Positions 37,203 through 47,626 of a stretch of DNA of 64,000 nt are shown here, piece by piece. Position 1 is the stretch's first letter. Each line of letters opens with the position of its first letter. The stretch is from an uncultured Lachnospiraceae bacterium. GTDB taxonomy: Bacteria > Bacillota > Clostridia > Lachnospirales > Lachnospiraceae. The translations under genes were made by a program, and so were the position numbers. The notes under the pieces are model-generated. The model was not told where the DNA came from. It searched no databases and saw only the letters and a program-made list of their open reading frames with translations. Location of the stretch: positions 1 through 64,000 of the forward strand of contig CAJTYM010000013.1 of NCBI GenBank assembly GCA_910583835.1. The letters are read 5' to 3'.

Positions 37203-38459
37203 CTATTCTTGCGGCGCTGAAATCTTACCGGTTATTGCGCTGGCTGCCGCTACTGCCGGACTGGCAAGATATACCTCTGACTCTACATGTCCCATACGGC
37301 CTACAAAATTACGGTTCGTAGTAGACACGCAGCGCTCTCCCTCTGCCAAAATGCCCATATATCCGCCAAGGCATGGTCCGCAGGTAGGCGTGCTCACAAT
37401 CGCCCCCGCTTCGATAAAGGTCCGCAGCAATCCTTCCTCCATTGCCTCCAGATAGATGCGCTGGGTCGCCGGAATCACAATACAGCGTATGCCCTTTGCC
37501 ACCTTTTTGCCCTTCATGACTTCTGCCGCTGTCCGCAGGTCATCCAGACGCCCATTGGTGCAGGAGCCGATGACTACCTGGTCTATCTTGACATCGCCGA
37601 CTTCGTCAATCGTCCTCGTATTCTCCGGCAGATGCGGGAAGGATACGGTAGATTTCAAGGTACTGAGGTCAATCGTGTACTCCTCGTCATATTCTGCATC
37701 CGCATCTGCCTCATAGATTGTATACTCACGCTTTGAATGCTCTTTCATATATTGTTCTGCCAGAGCATCCACTGGGAAAATCCCATTCTTTGCTCCTGCC
37801 TCAATCGCCATGTTGGCAATTGTAAACCGGTCGTCCATAGAGAGGTTGGCGATGCCCTCGCCCACGAACTCCAGAGACTTATAGAGCGCCCCATCCACGC
37901 CAATCATGCCAATGATGTGCAGGATGACATCCTTGCCGCTGACCCACTTGGAGGGTTTGCCGACAATGTTGAATTTGATGGCAGAAGGCACTTTAAACCA
38001 CGCCTTACCGGTCGCCATCCCTGCTGCCATATCCGTGCTGCCCACGCCGGTGGAAAATGCCCCTAACGCGCCATAAGTACAGGTATGGGAGTCTGCACCG
38101 ATAATCACATCGCCAGCCACCGTCAGCCCTTGTTCCGGCAGCAATGCATGTTCAATGCCCATCTCCCCCACATCAAAATAATTGGAAATCTCATGTTTGG
38201 CAGCAAACTCGCGGACACATTTGCAGTGCTGCGCAGATTTGATGTCTTTGTTCGGCACAAAGTGATCCATCACCAAAGCTATCTTATCTTTATGGAACAC
38301 CCCATCCGTAGTAAATTTATCCATCTCATGGATCGCCACAGGTGAAGTGATATCGTTTCCTAACACGAGATCCAAATCTGCTTCAATCAATTGTCCTGCT
38401 TTCACTTCGGAAAGTCCCGCAGCTGCGGCAAGAATTTTCTGTGTCATTGTCATTCCCAT
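37203..38459 (-). CDS. leuC: 3-isopropylmalate dehydratase large subunit
   Basis: Aconitase-fold catalytic subunit holding a 4Fe-4S cluster. Cysteine motifs include G-S-C-T-N-G-R and P-T-C-G-P-C-L-G-G, and the [12 protein letters not shown] substrate loop is present. The frame is open to 38525, but the ATG at 38459 has AGGAGG eight bases upstream and gives the family-typical 418 residues (M-G-M-T-M-T-Q-K-I). It forms an operon with leuD and is divergent from a LysR regulator. Confidence 0.97.
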   Translation of the reverse strand: MGMTMTQKILAAAAGLSEVKAGQLIEADLDLVLGNDITSPVAIHEMDKFTTDGVFHKDKIALVMDHFVPNKDIKSAQHCKCVREFAAKHEISNYFDVGEMGIEHALLPEQGLTVAGDVIIGADSHTCTYGALGAFSTGVGSTDMAAGMATGKAWFKVPSAIKFNIVGKPSKWVSGKDVILHIIGMIGVDGALYKSLEFVGEGIANLSMDDRFTIANMAIEAGAKNGIFPVDALAEQYMKEHSKREYTIYEADADAEYDEEYTIDLSTLKSTVSFPHLPENTRTIDEVGDVKIDQVVIGSCTNGRLDDLRTAAEVMKGKKVAKGIRCIVIPATQRIYLEAMEEGLLRTFIEAGAIVSTPTCGPCLGGYMGILAEGERCVSTTNRNFVGRMGHVESEVYLASPAVAAASAITGKISAPQE

Positions 38460-38523
38460 ATTCCAATCCTCCTTTTCTTTTCTACTTGCCATTCTAACAC
38501 AAGGCGTAGTATAATAGAAATAC

Positions 38524-38543
38524 ATAATAAGTATATTTATTAT
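38524..38543. promoter_or_regulatory. near-perfect palindrome between leuC and the LysR gene
   Basis: ATAATAAGTATATTTATTAT has only one mismatched pair, is 20 bp long and lies in the divergent promoter region. It fits a LysR-type operator that could control both leuCD and the regulator. Confidence 0.5.
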
Positions 38544-38643
38544 AAGTTATAGTTATAGAGTTACCGTTCACTCGTCAGCCAATATGGAGATAATCATATG
38601 CTTGCATGATGATTTCTCCATATTGAAGACAAAGGAGTATCTC

Positions 38644-39540
38644 ATGGAACAAACCCTTTCCTCTTACCGTATTTTTTATGCCGTGGCAAACAATGGGAAT
38701 ATTTCCAAGGCTGCCAAAGAATTATACATCAGCCAGCCAGCCATCAGCAAGTCCATCCAGAAATTAGAAGAAAGCCTGGGGGTAAAGCTTTTTGAGCGCA
38801 GTTCCCGGGGTGTGACGATGACCCCCGAAGGCGAACTATTATACACGCATGTGAAATCTGCATTTGAGACTTTGACCATCGGCGAGGACCGGCTGCGCCG
38901 CTCCATCGCGCTGGGCATGGGAAACCTGGCGATTGGTGCCAGCTCCACGCTCTGCAAATACATCCTTCTGCCCTACCTCAAGGATTTTATTAAGGAATAC
39001 CCGCATATCAACATCTCCATCGCCTGCCACTCCACCAACCGCACGTTAAAGCTTTTGGAGGAAGAGAAACTGGACATCGGCCTGATTGGCAAGCCGGAAT
39101 TCGCCAAAAACATTGATTTCTATCCGCTGCAGGAGATTGAGGATATTTTTGTGGCAACGCATGATTATCTCCACAACCTCAAAGTCCGCGGCGTAGGCCG
39201 CCAGCATATTTTACAAAGCTCTACGCTGCTGCTTTTAGACAAGGAAAACATGACCCGCCAGTACATTGACAGCTATTTCCAGGACAGCCATATCCTTGTG
39301 CACAATATTATCGAAGTCTCCAATATGGATTTGCTGATTGAAATGGCAAAAATCAGCCTTGGCGTGGGCTGCGTCATCCGCAGCTTTGTAGAGGCTGAAC
39401 TGCAGAACAAGACTTTGATGGAAATTCCGCTGAAACACCCTATCCTCCAGCGCGAAATCGGCTTCGCCTACAACAAGAACACCAAAATTTCCAAGTCCCT
39501 GGCCCACTTTATAGAGTTCTATGAAGCACAAAATGGGTAA
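38644..39540 (+). CDS. LysR-family transcriptional regulator
   Basis: A 298-residue regulator. The N-terminal winged helix (about 3-62) has N-I-S-K-A-A-K-E-L-Y-I-S-Q-P-A-I-S-K-S-I-Q, followed by a linker helix and a periplasmic-binding-like effector domain. The ORF is open to 38584, but the ATG at 38644 has AAGGAG six bases upstream and starts at M-E-Q-T-L-S-S-Y, as in the family. It is divergent from leuCD and next to ilvC-ilvN, so branched-chain amino acid control is the natural guess. The effector is unknown. Confidence 0.92.
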   Translation: MEQTLSSYRIFYAVANNGNISKAAKELYISQPAISKSIQKLEESLGVKLFERSSRGVTMTPEGELLYTHVKSAFETLTIGEDRLRRSIALGMGNLAIGASSTLCKYILLPYLKDFIKEYPHINISIACHSTNRTLKLLEEEKLDIGLIGKPEFAKNIDFYPLQEIEDIFVATHDYLHNLKVRGVGRQHILQSSTLLLLDKENMTRQYIDSYFQDSHILVHNIIEVSNMDLLIEMAKISLGVGCVIRSFVEAELQNKTLMEIPLKHPILQREIGFAYNKNTKISKSLAHFIEFYEAQNG

Positions 39541-39599
39541 GATCTTTCCTATAAGGAGCCGGATATCAAATTAAATAAGAATATCCTATCAGATAAAAA

Positions 39600-39627
39600 C
39601 CCCTGGGAAATAAGCTCTCCCAGGGGT
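39600..39627 (-). terminator. intrinsic terminator of ilvC
   Basis: ACCCCTGGGA / TCCCAGGGGT forms a strong stem followed by TTTTTATC on the minus strand, 22 bases after the ilvC stop. Confidence 0.85.
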
Positions 39628-39649
39628 CTTTTATCCTCGTTCCTTAACC

Positions 39650-40681
<1,032 letters not shown>

Positions 40682-40730
40682 CTAAAATTTTATGATACCC
40701 CGCCAGTCTTCTATAAACTGCCGGACAAAT

Positions 40731-40753
40731 GGGAAAATGCCAGGCATTTTCCC
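40731..40753. repeat. hairpin in the ilvN-ilvC gap
   Basis: GGGAAAATGCC / GGCATTTTCCC is a perfect 11-bp stem with a one-base centre. A second stem, CCGGCAGT with ACTGGCGG, lies between it and ilvC. No T-run follows, so it may adjust relative expression or mark an RNA processing site. Confidence 0.5.
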
Positions 40754-40786
40754 ATCCATGTGCACAATTGATAATTCCTGCAATAC

Positions 40787-41287
40787 TTAATCAAACATCC
40801 TCACATCGGAGGAACCTCTTGTCAACCCTGTGATACCGGTTCTCGCAAGTTCCAGTATCTCGTAACCCTCCAGCAGTTCCAGAAACGCGTCAAGCTTGCT
40901 CTGGCTTCCAATCAGCTCAATCATCATGGAATCGTTGGTCACATCCACAATCTTTGTCTTAAAGATTTCTGCCAGCGATATCACCGCCTGCCGCTCTGTG
41001 CTCTTCACGCTGATTTTTATCAAAATCAGCTCCCTGCATACAGAATTCCCACTTTCCAGCTTCTTGATATCAACGACATCTTCCAGCTTGGCAAGCTGCT
41101 TCTCAATCTGCTCCAAAATCAGCTTATCGCCGCTGGAGACAATGGTAATCCTCGTAAATCTCGGATCTGCTGTCACGCCAGCCGATATGCTGTCGATATT
41201 ATATCCCCTACGGCTGAAAAGCCCGGATACATGGCTGAGCACATTCGGGGTATTTTCAACTAAAATCGATAATGCCTGTCTCTCCAC
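40787..41287 (-). CDS. ilvN: acetolactate synthase regulatory (small) subunit
   Basis: Regulatory subunit of acetohydroxyacid synthase. It has an N-terminal ACT domain (V-E-N-T-P-N-V-L-S-H-V-S-G-L-F-S-R-R-G-Y-N-I) that binds valine for feedback control, then a second ACT-like C-terminal half. The ORF opens with TTG at 41293, but GTG at 41287 has AGGAAGG eight bases upstream and is the likelier start (166 residues). No catalytic ilvB is adjacent; it would have to lie elsewhere. Confidence 0.95.
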   Translation of the reverse strand: MERQALSILVENTPNVLSHVSGLFSRRGYNIDSISAGVTADPRFTRITIVSSGDKLILEQIEKQLAKLEDVVDIKKLESGNSVCRELILIKISVKSTERQAVISLAEIFKTKIVDVTNDSMMIELIGSQSKLDAFLELLEGYEILELARTGITGLTRGSSDVRMFD

Positions 41288-41372
41288 GTGCAAAACCTTC
41301 CTTTTCTACTTCCTCGCGATAGTAATAAGTTTAGCATATTCCCTTGTTTTGTCAATAGTCCATATGGTATTT

Positions 41373-44300
41373 TTATTTCACTTTAATTTTTTTCGTCTTG
41401 CTCCATGCGCCATATAGCTTTGCTTTTCCGGCTTTCTTATAGGCACGTACCCTAACGTAATAATTCTTCTTTGACTTCAGTTTTTTCTTTAATACAGCTG
41501 ACTTCTTTGACTTGTTAACCTCCATCTTTTGGTATGGTTTGAATTTTCTGTTTGCGGAATAGGCAATCTGGTATCCGCTAATCTTCTGTTTGGTAGAAAT
41601 TTTCTTCCATGCCACGGAAATCTGCTTTTTCTTCCTGCTCTTCACCGAAGATAAGGCTACCTTTGATGGTTTTACCTTTACAGTAATTTTATAATCTGCC
41701 GCAGTGTATTTTGACGAAACCAGTTCTACGGTAATTGTTGCTATGCCGCTCGCTTTTACCGTCACTTTTCCAGCGGAATCCACGCCTGCCACGTTTGTAT
41801 TATCGGATTGGTAGGTCAGCGTGCCTTCCTTCCCGGCTCCGGAAGATATCTTCAGGGAGAATGGCTTTGCGCCATATGTTTTGGTATATGTGTTCGTCCC
41901 CATAATGGAAACTGCTGTCTTCTGCGGATTACCGCTTTCCTGTGCTGCCGTAATGACAAAGGTTTTCTCAGCCGTTCCGCTCCAATCTCCGATTCCGGTT
42001 ATGACAACGCGTGCCGTTCCTACGCTTTGGCTGTTCTCATAAGAAACCGTAAAATCTATATTTTCTTTCAGCTTCTCTCCGTCACAGGTTACCGCCACAT
42101 CCGGCGTACATGCCTTTCCATCATAAACGTAACTATCCTGTGATAATTGGATTTCTGCCCCCGATATGTCCCGCTTAGGCCTGGGAACTGCTATCCTGTC
42201 GATGCTGGGAGCATCACCGTTTTCGTTATAAAACAAAAGCGTATTATCTCCCTCCTGCAGCTGTACCGGAACCGTGACAGCTGCCACCGCTTTCCAATCA
42301 TTTGCATACCCCAGGAGCTGTTCCAACGCTATCTCTTCCCCATCGTTGACCCTGAGATACATGTCTCTTGCCTTCCCGGATACATAATATATCGTCAACC
42401 CATATGTTCCCGCTGATTTGGCCTTAATATTTTGAAATTCCAGCGTACCGCCGTTTCCTATATAACCCACAACTCTCCAATTCGATGCGTATTGGTTGTC
42501 CTCCACTTTGGCTGTCCCGCCGAGTCTTCCATATTCCTCCGCCTCGTAATAATTATAATTGTCATAGGAAGTCCACTTCATCGGATCCGTTGCCGAAAAT
42601 TTTATGCTGCAGCCGCCGTTTGCCAAAAGCGGCATAGAAAGAACCGTCTCAGAAGTTACATCCCGGGTTTCAATTTCTATATTGTCCCCATCCTCGTTGT
42701 CTTTATAGATATAAGCATGGTAGGTCCTGCCTTTCTCAAGGAACGTAAGCGGTATGGAATATACTTTCTCTTCCAACGTCATTGCGCCCACATACCAGTT
42801 GTCTCCTTTTCTCCTCGCCCGGATTACGCTCTCACCCGGATATCCTGCCAACAGCCTGCTCTCATCCCATGTAGTCGGCACATCGGAAATCAGCGACAGT
42901 CCGTGGTAACCCGGATATACATAGGCAGAGTGCGCAAAACTCTGGAGCGCTGACTCATATACCACAGCCTGGGCCAACATAAACCCGGATGTAACATTGG
43001 AATTCTTATCACGGTATGCCGTAGGCGTAAATTCCATAGAGCCCAGCACATTTCTTGTATAAGGCAGCGTCAGCATTGAGGCTGCATTGGGTGCGTTATT
43101 CCATTTAAAATTCTCCATGCCGGCAACTGCCTCGCTGGATATGATGTTCGGATATGTGCGGTTTTCCCCGCCCGGGTTAATGCAGCCATGGTAATTGATA
43201 ACCAGATGGTGCTCGGCCGCAATATCTGCTAAATAATACATGACTTTCATGGCAAATGGGCTGGCACTGTTGATGTAATCCACTTTTACTCCCTTAACGC
43301 CTACCTGTTCACACCAGGCAAACTGTTCTTCAATCTCCTCTCTGCTGTCAAGGTCAAAAATATGGTCAGCGTCAAACTTATTTACGCCATACCACACCAG
43401 AATGGAAACGCCTTTTCCATCTGCATACTGCACCAAATCGGCAATCTTATCCTGATAATTTTCCCAAAGCTCCCATCCGTAATCCACCAGGCAATATTTC
43501 ATGCCAACTTCTGCCGCAAAATCTATGTAATCCTGCATAGTCTTATATTCAATTGCATCATAGGAAGAAGACCACCATGACCATACGGACGCACCCGGCT
43601 CTACCCAGCTGAAATCTCCGGAAGACGCCGGATTCAAATCCGTCACCAGGCTGCTGTTTGCAATTCCTTCCAGGTCAGAGGCAATCACTGCCGTCCGCCA
43701 GGGGGTATGGAACACGTCCTGCATAGGCACTTCCTGGATATAGTCATAATGCGGCGTGTATCTTTGGGCATCTTTAGACTCATCGGTCTCTTCTTTCAGA
43801 TACTGGCTATAAATTACTTTGATTGCTTTGTTCCCTTTTTCCGTCTGGAATACGGAACCGCAATATGGATTTTCTTCATTGTATACATTGGCTTCCGTCA
43901 AAAGCACCCAGGCATTGCCACTATCTTCCCCTAAGGACGCTAACACTGGTGTAGAATACTTTTCCTCCGTCTCGTATTGTTCTTCCACCGTCCGTTTGCT
44001 GTAATTAATCCCCTCATATGTCACGCTTACCGGAACTGTCCAGAGCTTTCCTTTATCCGGCAGCATAAATTCACTGGCCTCCCCTGTGAGGGTTGTAGTT
44101 TCCGTACTCACCGCCGTATTGCCGTCTACCTCATAGCGATATGCCATTCCATCTTCAAAAACGCGAAAATACAATGTAACTTTGCTATTCTCCTTCGTCA
44201 GCGTGAATGCCCTCTCCCTGTACTGTTTCCTCACCTTAGAGGAACTCCCCTGAAGAAGGTCATATTCCTCCACCCCGCTCTCCTCTTTGACCGATGCCGC

Positions 44301-45389
44301 ATCCAGAGCCATGCCTGATACAAGTTCCACCGTCTTGGTGTTAAGCCCCAGCGCGGAACACTCAATGACCGTTTTCCCATTTCTGGACACCGAATAATAA
44401 TAGCGGTTATCGCTGTCCTTCCATATTTTCACCTGATTTGTACCTTGGGGAGAGGAAACTGTAAGCGCCGGAACCTGTTCCAGCTGTTTCCCTTCCAGAC
44501 CATAACTGCCTTCCTGCGCATCCTGCATTTCACGCGGTCCTTCCGGCGTAAGGCCATAGCTTTGCGCCAGGCCCGCTACCTGTCCTGCCGTCAAGGCAGT
44601 TTTATAAACCGCCACTTCATCCAACTGTACCTTACAATCTGCATCATTCCATGTCGAGGTCGTCTTTCCCAATGCGTGGTTTGTAAAAGCTGCCAGTCCA
44701 TTCAGCCTTTCCCTCAGAAGAGAAGTTTCTCCTTTTGTAACGCTCGAAACGCTTTTGTCTCCATTTACATAAAATACAACTTCATCTTTGGACACGGTAA
44801 CGGTAATATAACTCCATACGCCTTTCGCAGGTTCCGAGCCATAAATCTGACGGTAAACGCTGCCACCGTCAAAAATCAGATTCCATACTTTATCCGCAGC
44901 AAAAGGCGCATATGCAAACTCATTTCCATTACTGCTGTCCGCAGAACTGAATAAACGCGTGTAACTCCCGACTGCCGCGTCTGGTTTCATCCAGAAAGAC
45001 CAGGTCAGCCCAGTCTCAGCAGACACTCCCTCATACAGATTTGCCGGCAGTTCCACCCAGGAAGTCCCCTTGTTCCCTCCTGCCAGGGACAAGACAAAAT
45101 TACCTTCTCCACTGTATGTATCGTCCTCTATGGCAACCGCCGCTTTCTGCGTGGCTGCGCCATGCAGGACAGCCGTTCCCCCCGCTGTTCCCTGGTTTGC
45201 AAGATTGCTGTCCTGCACATTTTCAAAATCCCAGAAATATGCCGGCTGCGGCAATGCCTCCTGCTGCGCTGCTTTGGCTTTACGCTCCGCCACATTCCCT
45301 TCCGCCATTACGGGCGCCTGAGGCCACGGCAGCATGGCCGCAGTCAGGACAACTGACAAAACTCTGGCAAACATTTTCCTTCTCCTCAT
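41373..45389 (-). CDS. secreted multidomain GH97 glycoside hydrolase
   Basis: A 1338-residue exported enzyme. In order it has a signal peptide (M-R-R-R-K-M-F-A-R start), a LamG/concanavalin-like domain (about 50-240), the GH97 N-terminal, catalytic and C-terminal domains (about 290-950), a CBM6/35-like module, a bacterial Ig-like module, a BIG2-like module and a lysine-rich fibronectin-like tail. G-V-K-G-V-K-V-D-Y carries the aspartate that is the nucleophile in retaining GH97 alpha-galactosidases. E-A-V-A-G-M-E-N supplies an acid/base candidate. The frame opens at 45608, but ATG 45389 sits before the signal peptide and avoids overlap with the next gene. An alpha-galactosidase-type activity is inferred. 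Confidence 0.85.
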   Translation of the reverse strand: MRRRKMFARVLSVVLTAAMLPWPQAPVMAEGNVAERKAKAAQQEALPQPAYFWDFENVQDSNLANQGTAGGTAVLHGAATQKAAVAIEDDTYSGEGNFVLSLAGGNKGTSWVELPANLYEGVSAETGLTWSFWMKPDAAVGSYTRLFSSADSSNGNEFAYAPFAADKVWNLIFDGGSVYRQIYGSEPAKGVWSYITVTVSKDEVVFYVNGDKSVSSVTKGETSLLRERLNGLAAFTNHALGKTTSTWNDADCKVQLDEVAVYKTALTAGQVAGLAQSYGLTPEGPREMQDAQEGSYGLEGKQLEQVPALTVSSPQGTNQVKIWKDSDNRYYYSVSRNGKTVIECSALGLNTKTVELVSGMALDAASVKEESGVEEYDLLQGSSSKVRKQYRERAFTLTKENSKVTLYFRVFEDGMAYRYEVDGNTAVSTETTTLTGEASEFMLPDKGKLWTVPVSVTYEGINYSKRTVEEQYETEEKYSTPVLASLGEDSGNAWVLLTEANVYNEENPYCGSVFQTEKGNKAIKVIYSQYLKEETDESKDAQRYTPHYDYIQEVPMQDVFHTPWRTAVIASDLEGIANSSLVTDLNPASSGDFSWVEPGASVWSWWSSSYDAIEYKTMQDYIDFAAEVGMKYCLVDYGWELWENYQDKIADLVQYADGKGVSILVWYGVNKFDADHIFDLDSREEIEEQFAWCEQVGVKGVKVDYINSASPFAMKVMYYLADIAAEHHLVINYHGCINPGGENRTYPNIISSEAVAGMENFKWNNAPNAASMLTLPYTRNVLGSMEFTPTAYRDKNSNVTSGFMLAQAVVYESALQSFAHSAYVYPGYHGLSLISDVPTTWDESRLLAGYPGESVIRARRKGDNWYVGAMTLEEKVYSIPLTFLEKGRTYHAYIYKDNEDGDNIEIETRDVTSETVLSMPLLANGGCSIKFSATDPMKWTSYDNYNYYEAEEYGRLGGTAKVEDNQYASNWRVVGYIGNGGTLEFQNIKAKSAGTYGLTIYYVSGKARDMYLRVNDGEEIALEQLLGYANDWKAVAAVTVPVQLQEGDNTLLFYNENGDAPSIDRIAVPRPKRDISGAEIQLSQDSYVYDGKACTPDVAVTCDGEKLKENIDFTVSYENSQSVGTARVVITGIGDWSGTAEKTFVITAAQESGNPQKTAVSIMGTNTYTKTYGAKPFSLKISSGAGKEGTLTYQSDNTNVAGVDSAGKVTVKASGIATITVELVSSKYTAADYKITVKVKPSKVALSSVKSRKKKQISVAWKKISTKQKISGYQIAYSANRKFKPYQKMEVNKSKKSAVLKKKLKSKKNYYVRVRAYKKAGKAKLYGAWSKTKKIKVK

Positions 45390-45430
45390 TTGCTCACATT
45401 CCTTTCTGATAATTTTATTGATAGATATAT

Positions 45431-45469
45431 AGGAAACGAACAAAACGTTTGCATTTTGATTCGTTTCCT
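45431..45469. promoter_or_regulatory. hairpin with LacI/cre-like centre upstream of the GH97 gene
   Basis: AGGAAACGAA and TTCGTTTCCT flank a centre TGCAAACGTTTTG that resembles a LacI-family or catabolite-repression operator. It may be the terminator of the C39-like gene, an operator for the GH97 gene, or both. Confidence 0.45.
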
Positions 45470-45522
45470 GCGCCGGATGCACGCCGCAAGCGGTATATTT
45501 CCTATGTGCATCCGTGCGCATC

Positions 45523-46380
45523 CTATTGCTTCGCCGGCCGGTTCCAGACTTCGTCAATGCCGTCTGCCTTCCACTGATTCTTTTCTTCCCAATAATCCTC
45601 CACCGCAAGGTACTGGAACCTGCTGACAGTCTTTAAGGCATCATAGATATAGCGCAGCGGTATCCGGCTCCTGTTATTCTCAGGATTCCCCGGCTCCGCC
45701 AAAAATACGGTCTCATCCTTATCCTGGTACAGCCAGATATTTACATAATGCCCCGGCGTATCCTGCCAGTAAGTGTCATCCTCACTGCTGCTGATAAGCA
45801 CGATGGCGGATTTCGCTTCTTCCATCTGCCGCCTGAATTCTTTATAAGTGTGCGGCTTGCGGTACAGTCCGCAGGTAAAACCACAGCTCTCCAAGGTCTG
45901 GCTCATATAGACCCAGTCAATGGCTCCTGCCGCGCCCGTTGGTGTATAATCCGTGACGCTCAGGGCATATTCAAACATATCCCAGGGCGACACCTCATAG
46001 GGCGTCAAGGTATCATAAATATTCGCCAGACAGCATAGGCCACAGCCAAACCCGCCAAAAGGATTGCCTTCTATGTTAAAGGAAGCCCACTCCCCCGACC
46101 AGGGAATGCCCTCCCCCCATGACCTGGGACCCTGCAGAAACGTATAGACTTCCTCTTCCCGAATTACGAAAGCTTCACGCAGCGTATGCTTATCCTCCTC
46201 AGAGAGAAGTTTCCCAAGGTAACCGTCCGAGCCAAAATAAAGCTGGCGCTCATTTGTCCCTGCGCTCATATCCATCTCATCCTCCTGCATGTCTGGGGAA
46301 TTCCCGCCAATCAATACCAGATTGAGCAATACCAGCAGAAACACCAACACCCACATGGCAGACAGATACCGTTTCATCAA
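45523..46380 (-). CDS. C39-like (papain-fold) exported protein
   Basis: A 285-residue protein with an N-terminal membrane or signal helix (about 9-26) and a Peptidase_C39_2-like domain. G-F-G-C-G-L-C-C-L-A-N-I-Y carries the nucleophile candidate and P-G-H-Y-V-N-I-W the histidine. There are no ABC transporter or peptide genes next to it, so it is not a bacteriocin maturation protease. Similar single-domain proteins are common exported proteins in Clostridia. It is upstream of the GH97 gene on the same strand. Substrate unknown. Confidence 0.75.
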   Translation of the reverse strand: MMKRYLSAMWVLVFLLVLLNLVLIGGNSPDMQEDEMDMSAGTNERQLYFGSDGYLGKLLSEEDKHTLREAFVIREEEVYTFLQGPRSWGEGIPWSGEWASFNIEGNPFGGFGCGLCCLANIYDTLTPYEVSPWDMFEYALSVTDYTPTGAAGAIDWVYMSQTLESCGFTCGLYRKPHTYKEFRRQMEEAKSAIVLISSSEDDTYWQDTPGHYVNIWLYQDKDETVFLAEPGNPENNRSRIPLRYIYDALKTVSRFQYLAVEDYWEEKNQWKADGIDEVWNRPAKQ

Positions 46381-46399
46381 TTTGTCCCTCCAATCATTT

Positions 46400-46612
46400 G
46401 TAATTATATTCGAGTTTCCCCATTTTGTGATTCATAGCACCAAAAGGTTTTCATCATTTTATGATGGAAACACTTTGCACATAAAAGCGCTATGGAAAGC
46501 TAGCTTTCCAGACGCTTTTTGTGCAAGATGTCTATGCTGCCAAAGGCAGCAAGACCTTTTGGCGCTAAAATATCAGTTAATATAAAAAATGGGGAAACTC
46601 AAAGTAATTATA
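46400..46612. repeat. MITE-like palindromic element, copy B
   Basis: A 213-base non-coding element with terminal inverted repeats. GAGTTTCCCCATTTT (46412-46426) matches its complement at 46586-46600, and CCAAAAGGT lies inside each end. It contains three stems: 46448-46470; 46478-46525 with TGGAAAGCTAGCTTTCCA at its top; and TGCTGCCAAAGGCAGCA. The right part (46526-46610) matches copy A at 12905-12998 in inverted orientation. It fills the gap between the C39-like and kinase genes. Confidence 0.8.
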
Positions 46613-46680
46613 TCCTTGCTTTCCACTCTGTGATGCAGTATCATAGGAGCATAAAATTCAGGCAAAGGAGCGTGATTTCA

Positions 46681-47595
46681 ATGGCTTTTCCAACACCGCC
46701 ACATTTTTCTTCCATAGAAAGCGCGCTGACCTCACTCTTCGGAGACGGCGTCACCATCAAGCAGACTGACCGGCTCAGCGGCGGCGACATCAACGAGGCA
46801 TACGCTTTGACACTGTCAGACAATTCCCGCATTTTCATGAAATCAAATACAAAAGCAAATGCCGGCTTTTTTACCGCCGAGGCCCACGGATTAAATGTTA
46901 TCGCCCAGACCAACACCATCCAGACACCGCGCATACTCTGCAGTGGATGCAGTGAAGATGGACGCGGATATGCCTTTCTGTTGTTGGAATTTATAGATAG
47001 GAAACGCCCTATCTCCAATTACTGGGAGACTTTCGCCCATCAGCTTGCTGCCATGCACAAGGCTCCTGCCGCAGATTTCGTCCCTCAGGGAAAGTTTGGT
47101 TTTTACCAGAACAACTATATTGGCGCCGGAGCACAATGCAATACGCCGCATGAAAAGTGGATTCCGTTTTTCCGCGACTGCCGCCTGGAACCTCAATTTG
47201 AAACAGCCTCCAGCTACTTTGATACTGCGGAACTGGCAGAAATTACCAGATTATTGGACAATCTGGAGGACTATCTGGTGGAACCGGAACACCCCTCGCT
47301 CCTGCACGGCGACTTATGGTCTGGCAATTTCCTTACCGGAAATGACGGCAAAGCATGGCTGATTGACCCGGCAGCCTATGTAGGACACGCGGAAGCCGAT
47401 ATCGCCATGACGGAACTGTTCGGCGGGTTTTCCCCTGACTTTTATGCTGCCTACGAGGAATCTGCACCCATGCAGCCTGGTTATCCGCAACGCCGGGATT
47501 TGTATAACCTCTATCATCTCCTGAACCACCTGAATTTATTTGGCGGGGCATACCTCTCCTCCGTAAAACGCATTATCAAGAAGTATATCCGTTAG
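46681..47595 (+). CDS. fructosamine kinase family protein
   Basis: A 304-residue aminoglycoside-phosphotransferase-fold kinase of the fructosamine/ketosamine-3-kinase type. It has an N-terminal S-G-G-D-I-N-E-A-Y nucleotide loop, F-G-F-Y-Q-N-N-Y-I-G, the catalytic L-H-G-D-L-W-S-G-N and the metal-binding I-D-P-A-A-Y-V-G-H. Family members phosphorylate sugar-amine adducts so that proteins are deglycated. The frame opens at 46519 inside the repeat element. The ATG at 46681 with AAAGGAG is the real start. It converges on the DUF89 gene. Confidence 0.92.
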   Translation: MAFPTPPHFSSIESALTSLFGDGVTIKQTDRLSGGDINEAYALTLSDNSRIFMKSNTKANAGFFTAEAHGLNVIAQTNTIQTPRILCSGCSEDGRGYAFLLLEFIDRKRPISNYWETFAHQLAAMHKAPAADFVPQGKFGFYQNNYIGAGAQCNTPHEKWIPFFRDCRLEPQFETASSYFDTAELAEITRLLDNLEDYLVEPEHPSLLHGDLWSGNFLTGNDGKAWLIDPAAYVGHAEADIAMTELFGGFSPDFYAAYEESAPMQPGYPQRRDLYNLYHLLNHLNLFGGAYLSSVKRIIKKYIR

Positions 47596-47626
47596 CTTAT
47601 CATCCCGGAGATTGCCCAGCCAACAT

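Noticed and set aside
36544..37455. 303-codon plus-strand open frame across leuD and leuC
   Set aside because: It spans two identified genes on the other strand and begins in the palindromic repeat.
41305..41360. Promoter of ilvN with TTGACA
   Set aside because: A TTGACA is present upstream of ilvN, but the hexamer at correct spacing is AAACTT. This is too weak to list as a feature, though a start there remains possible.
45390..45608. N-terminal extension of the GH97 frame
   Set aside because: It would overlap the C39-like gene and put 73 residues before a good signal peptide. The internal ATG at 45389 is a better start.
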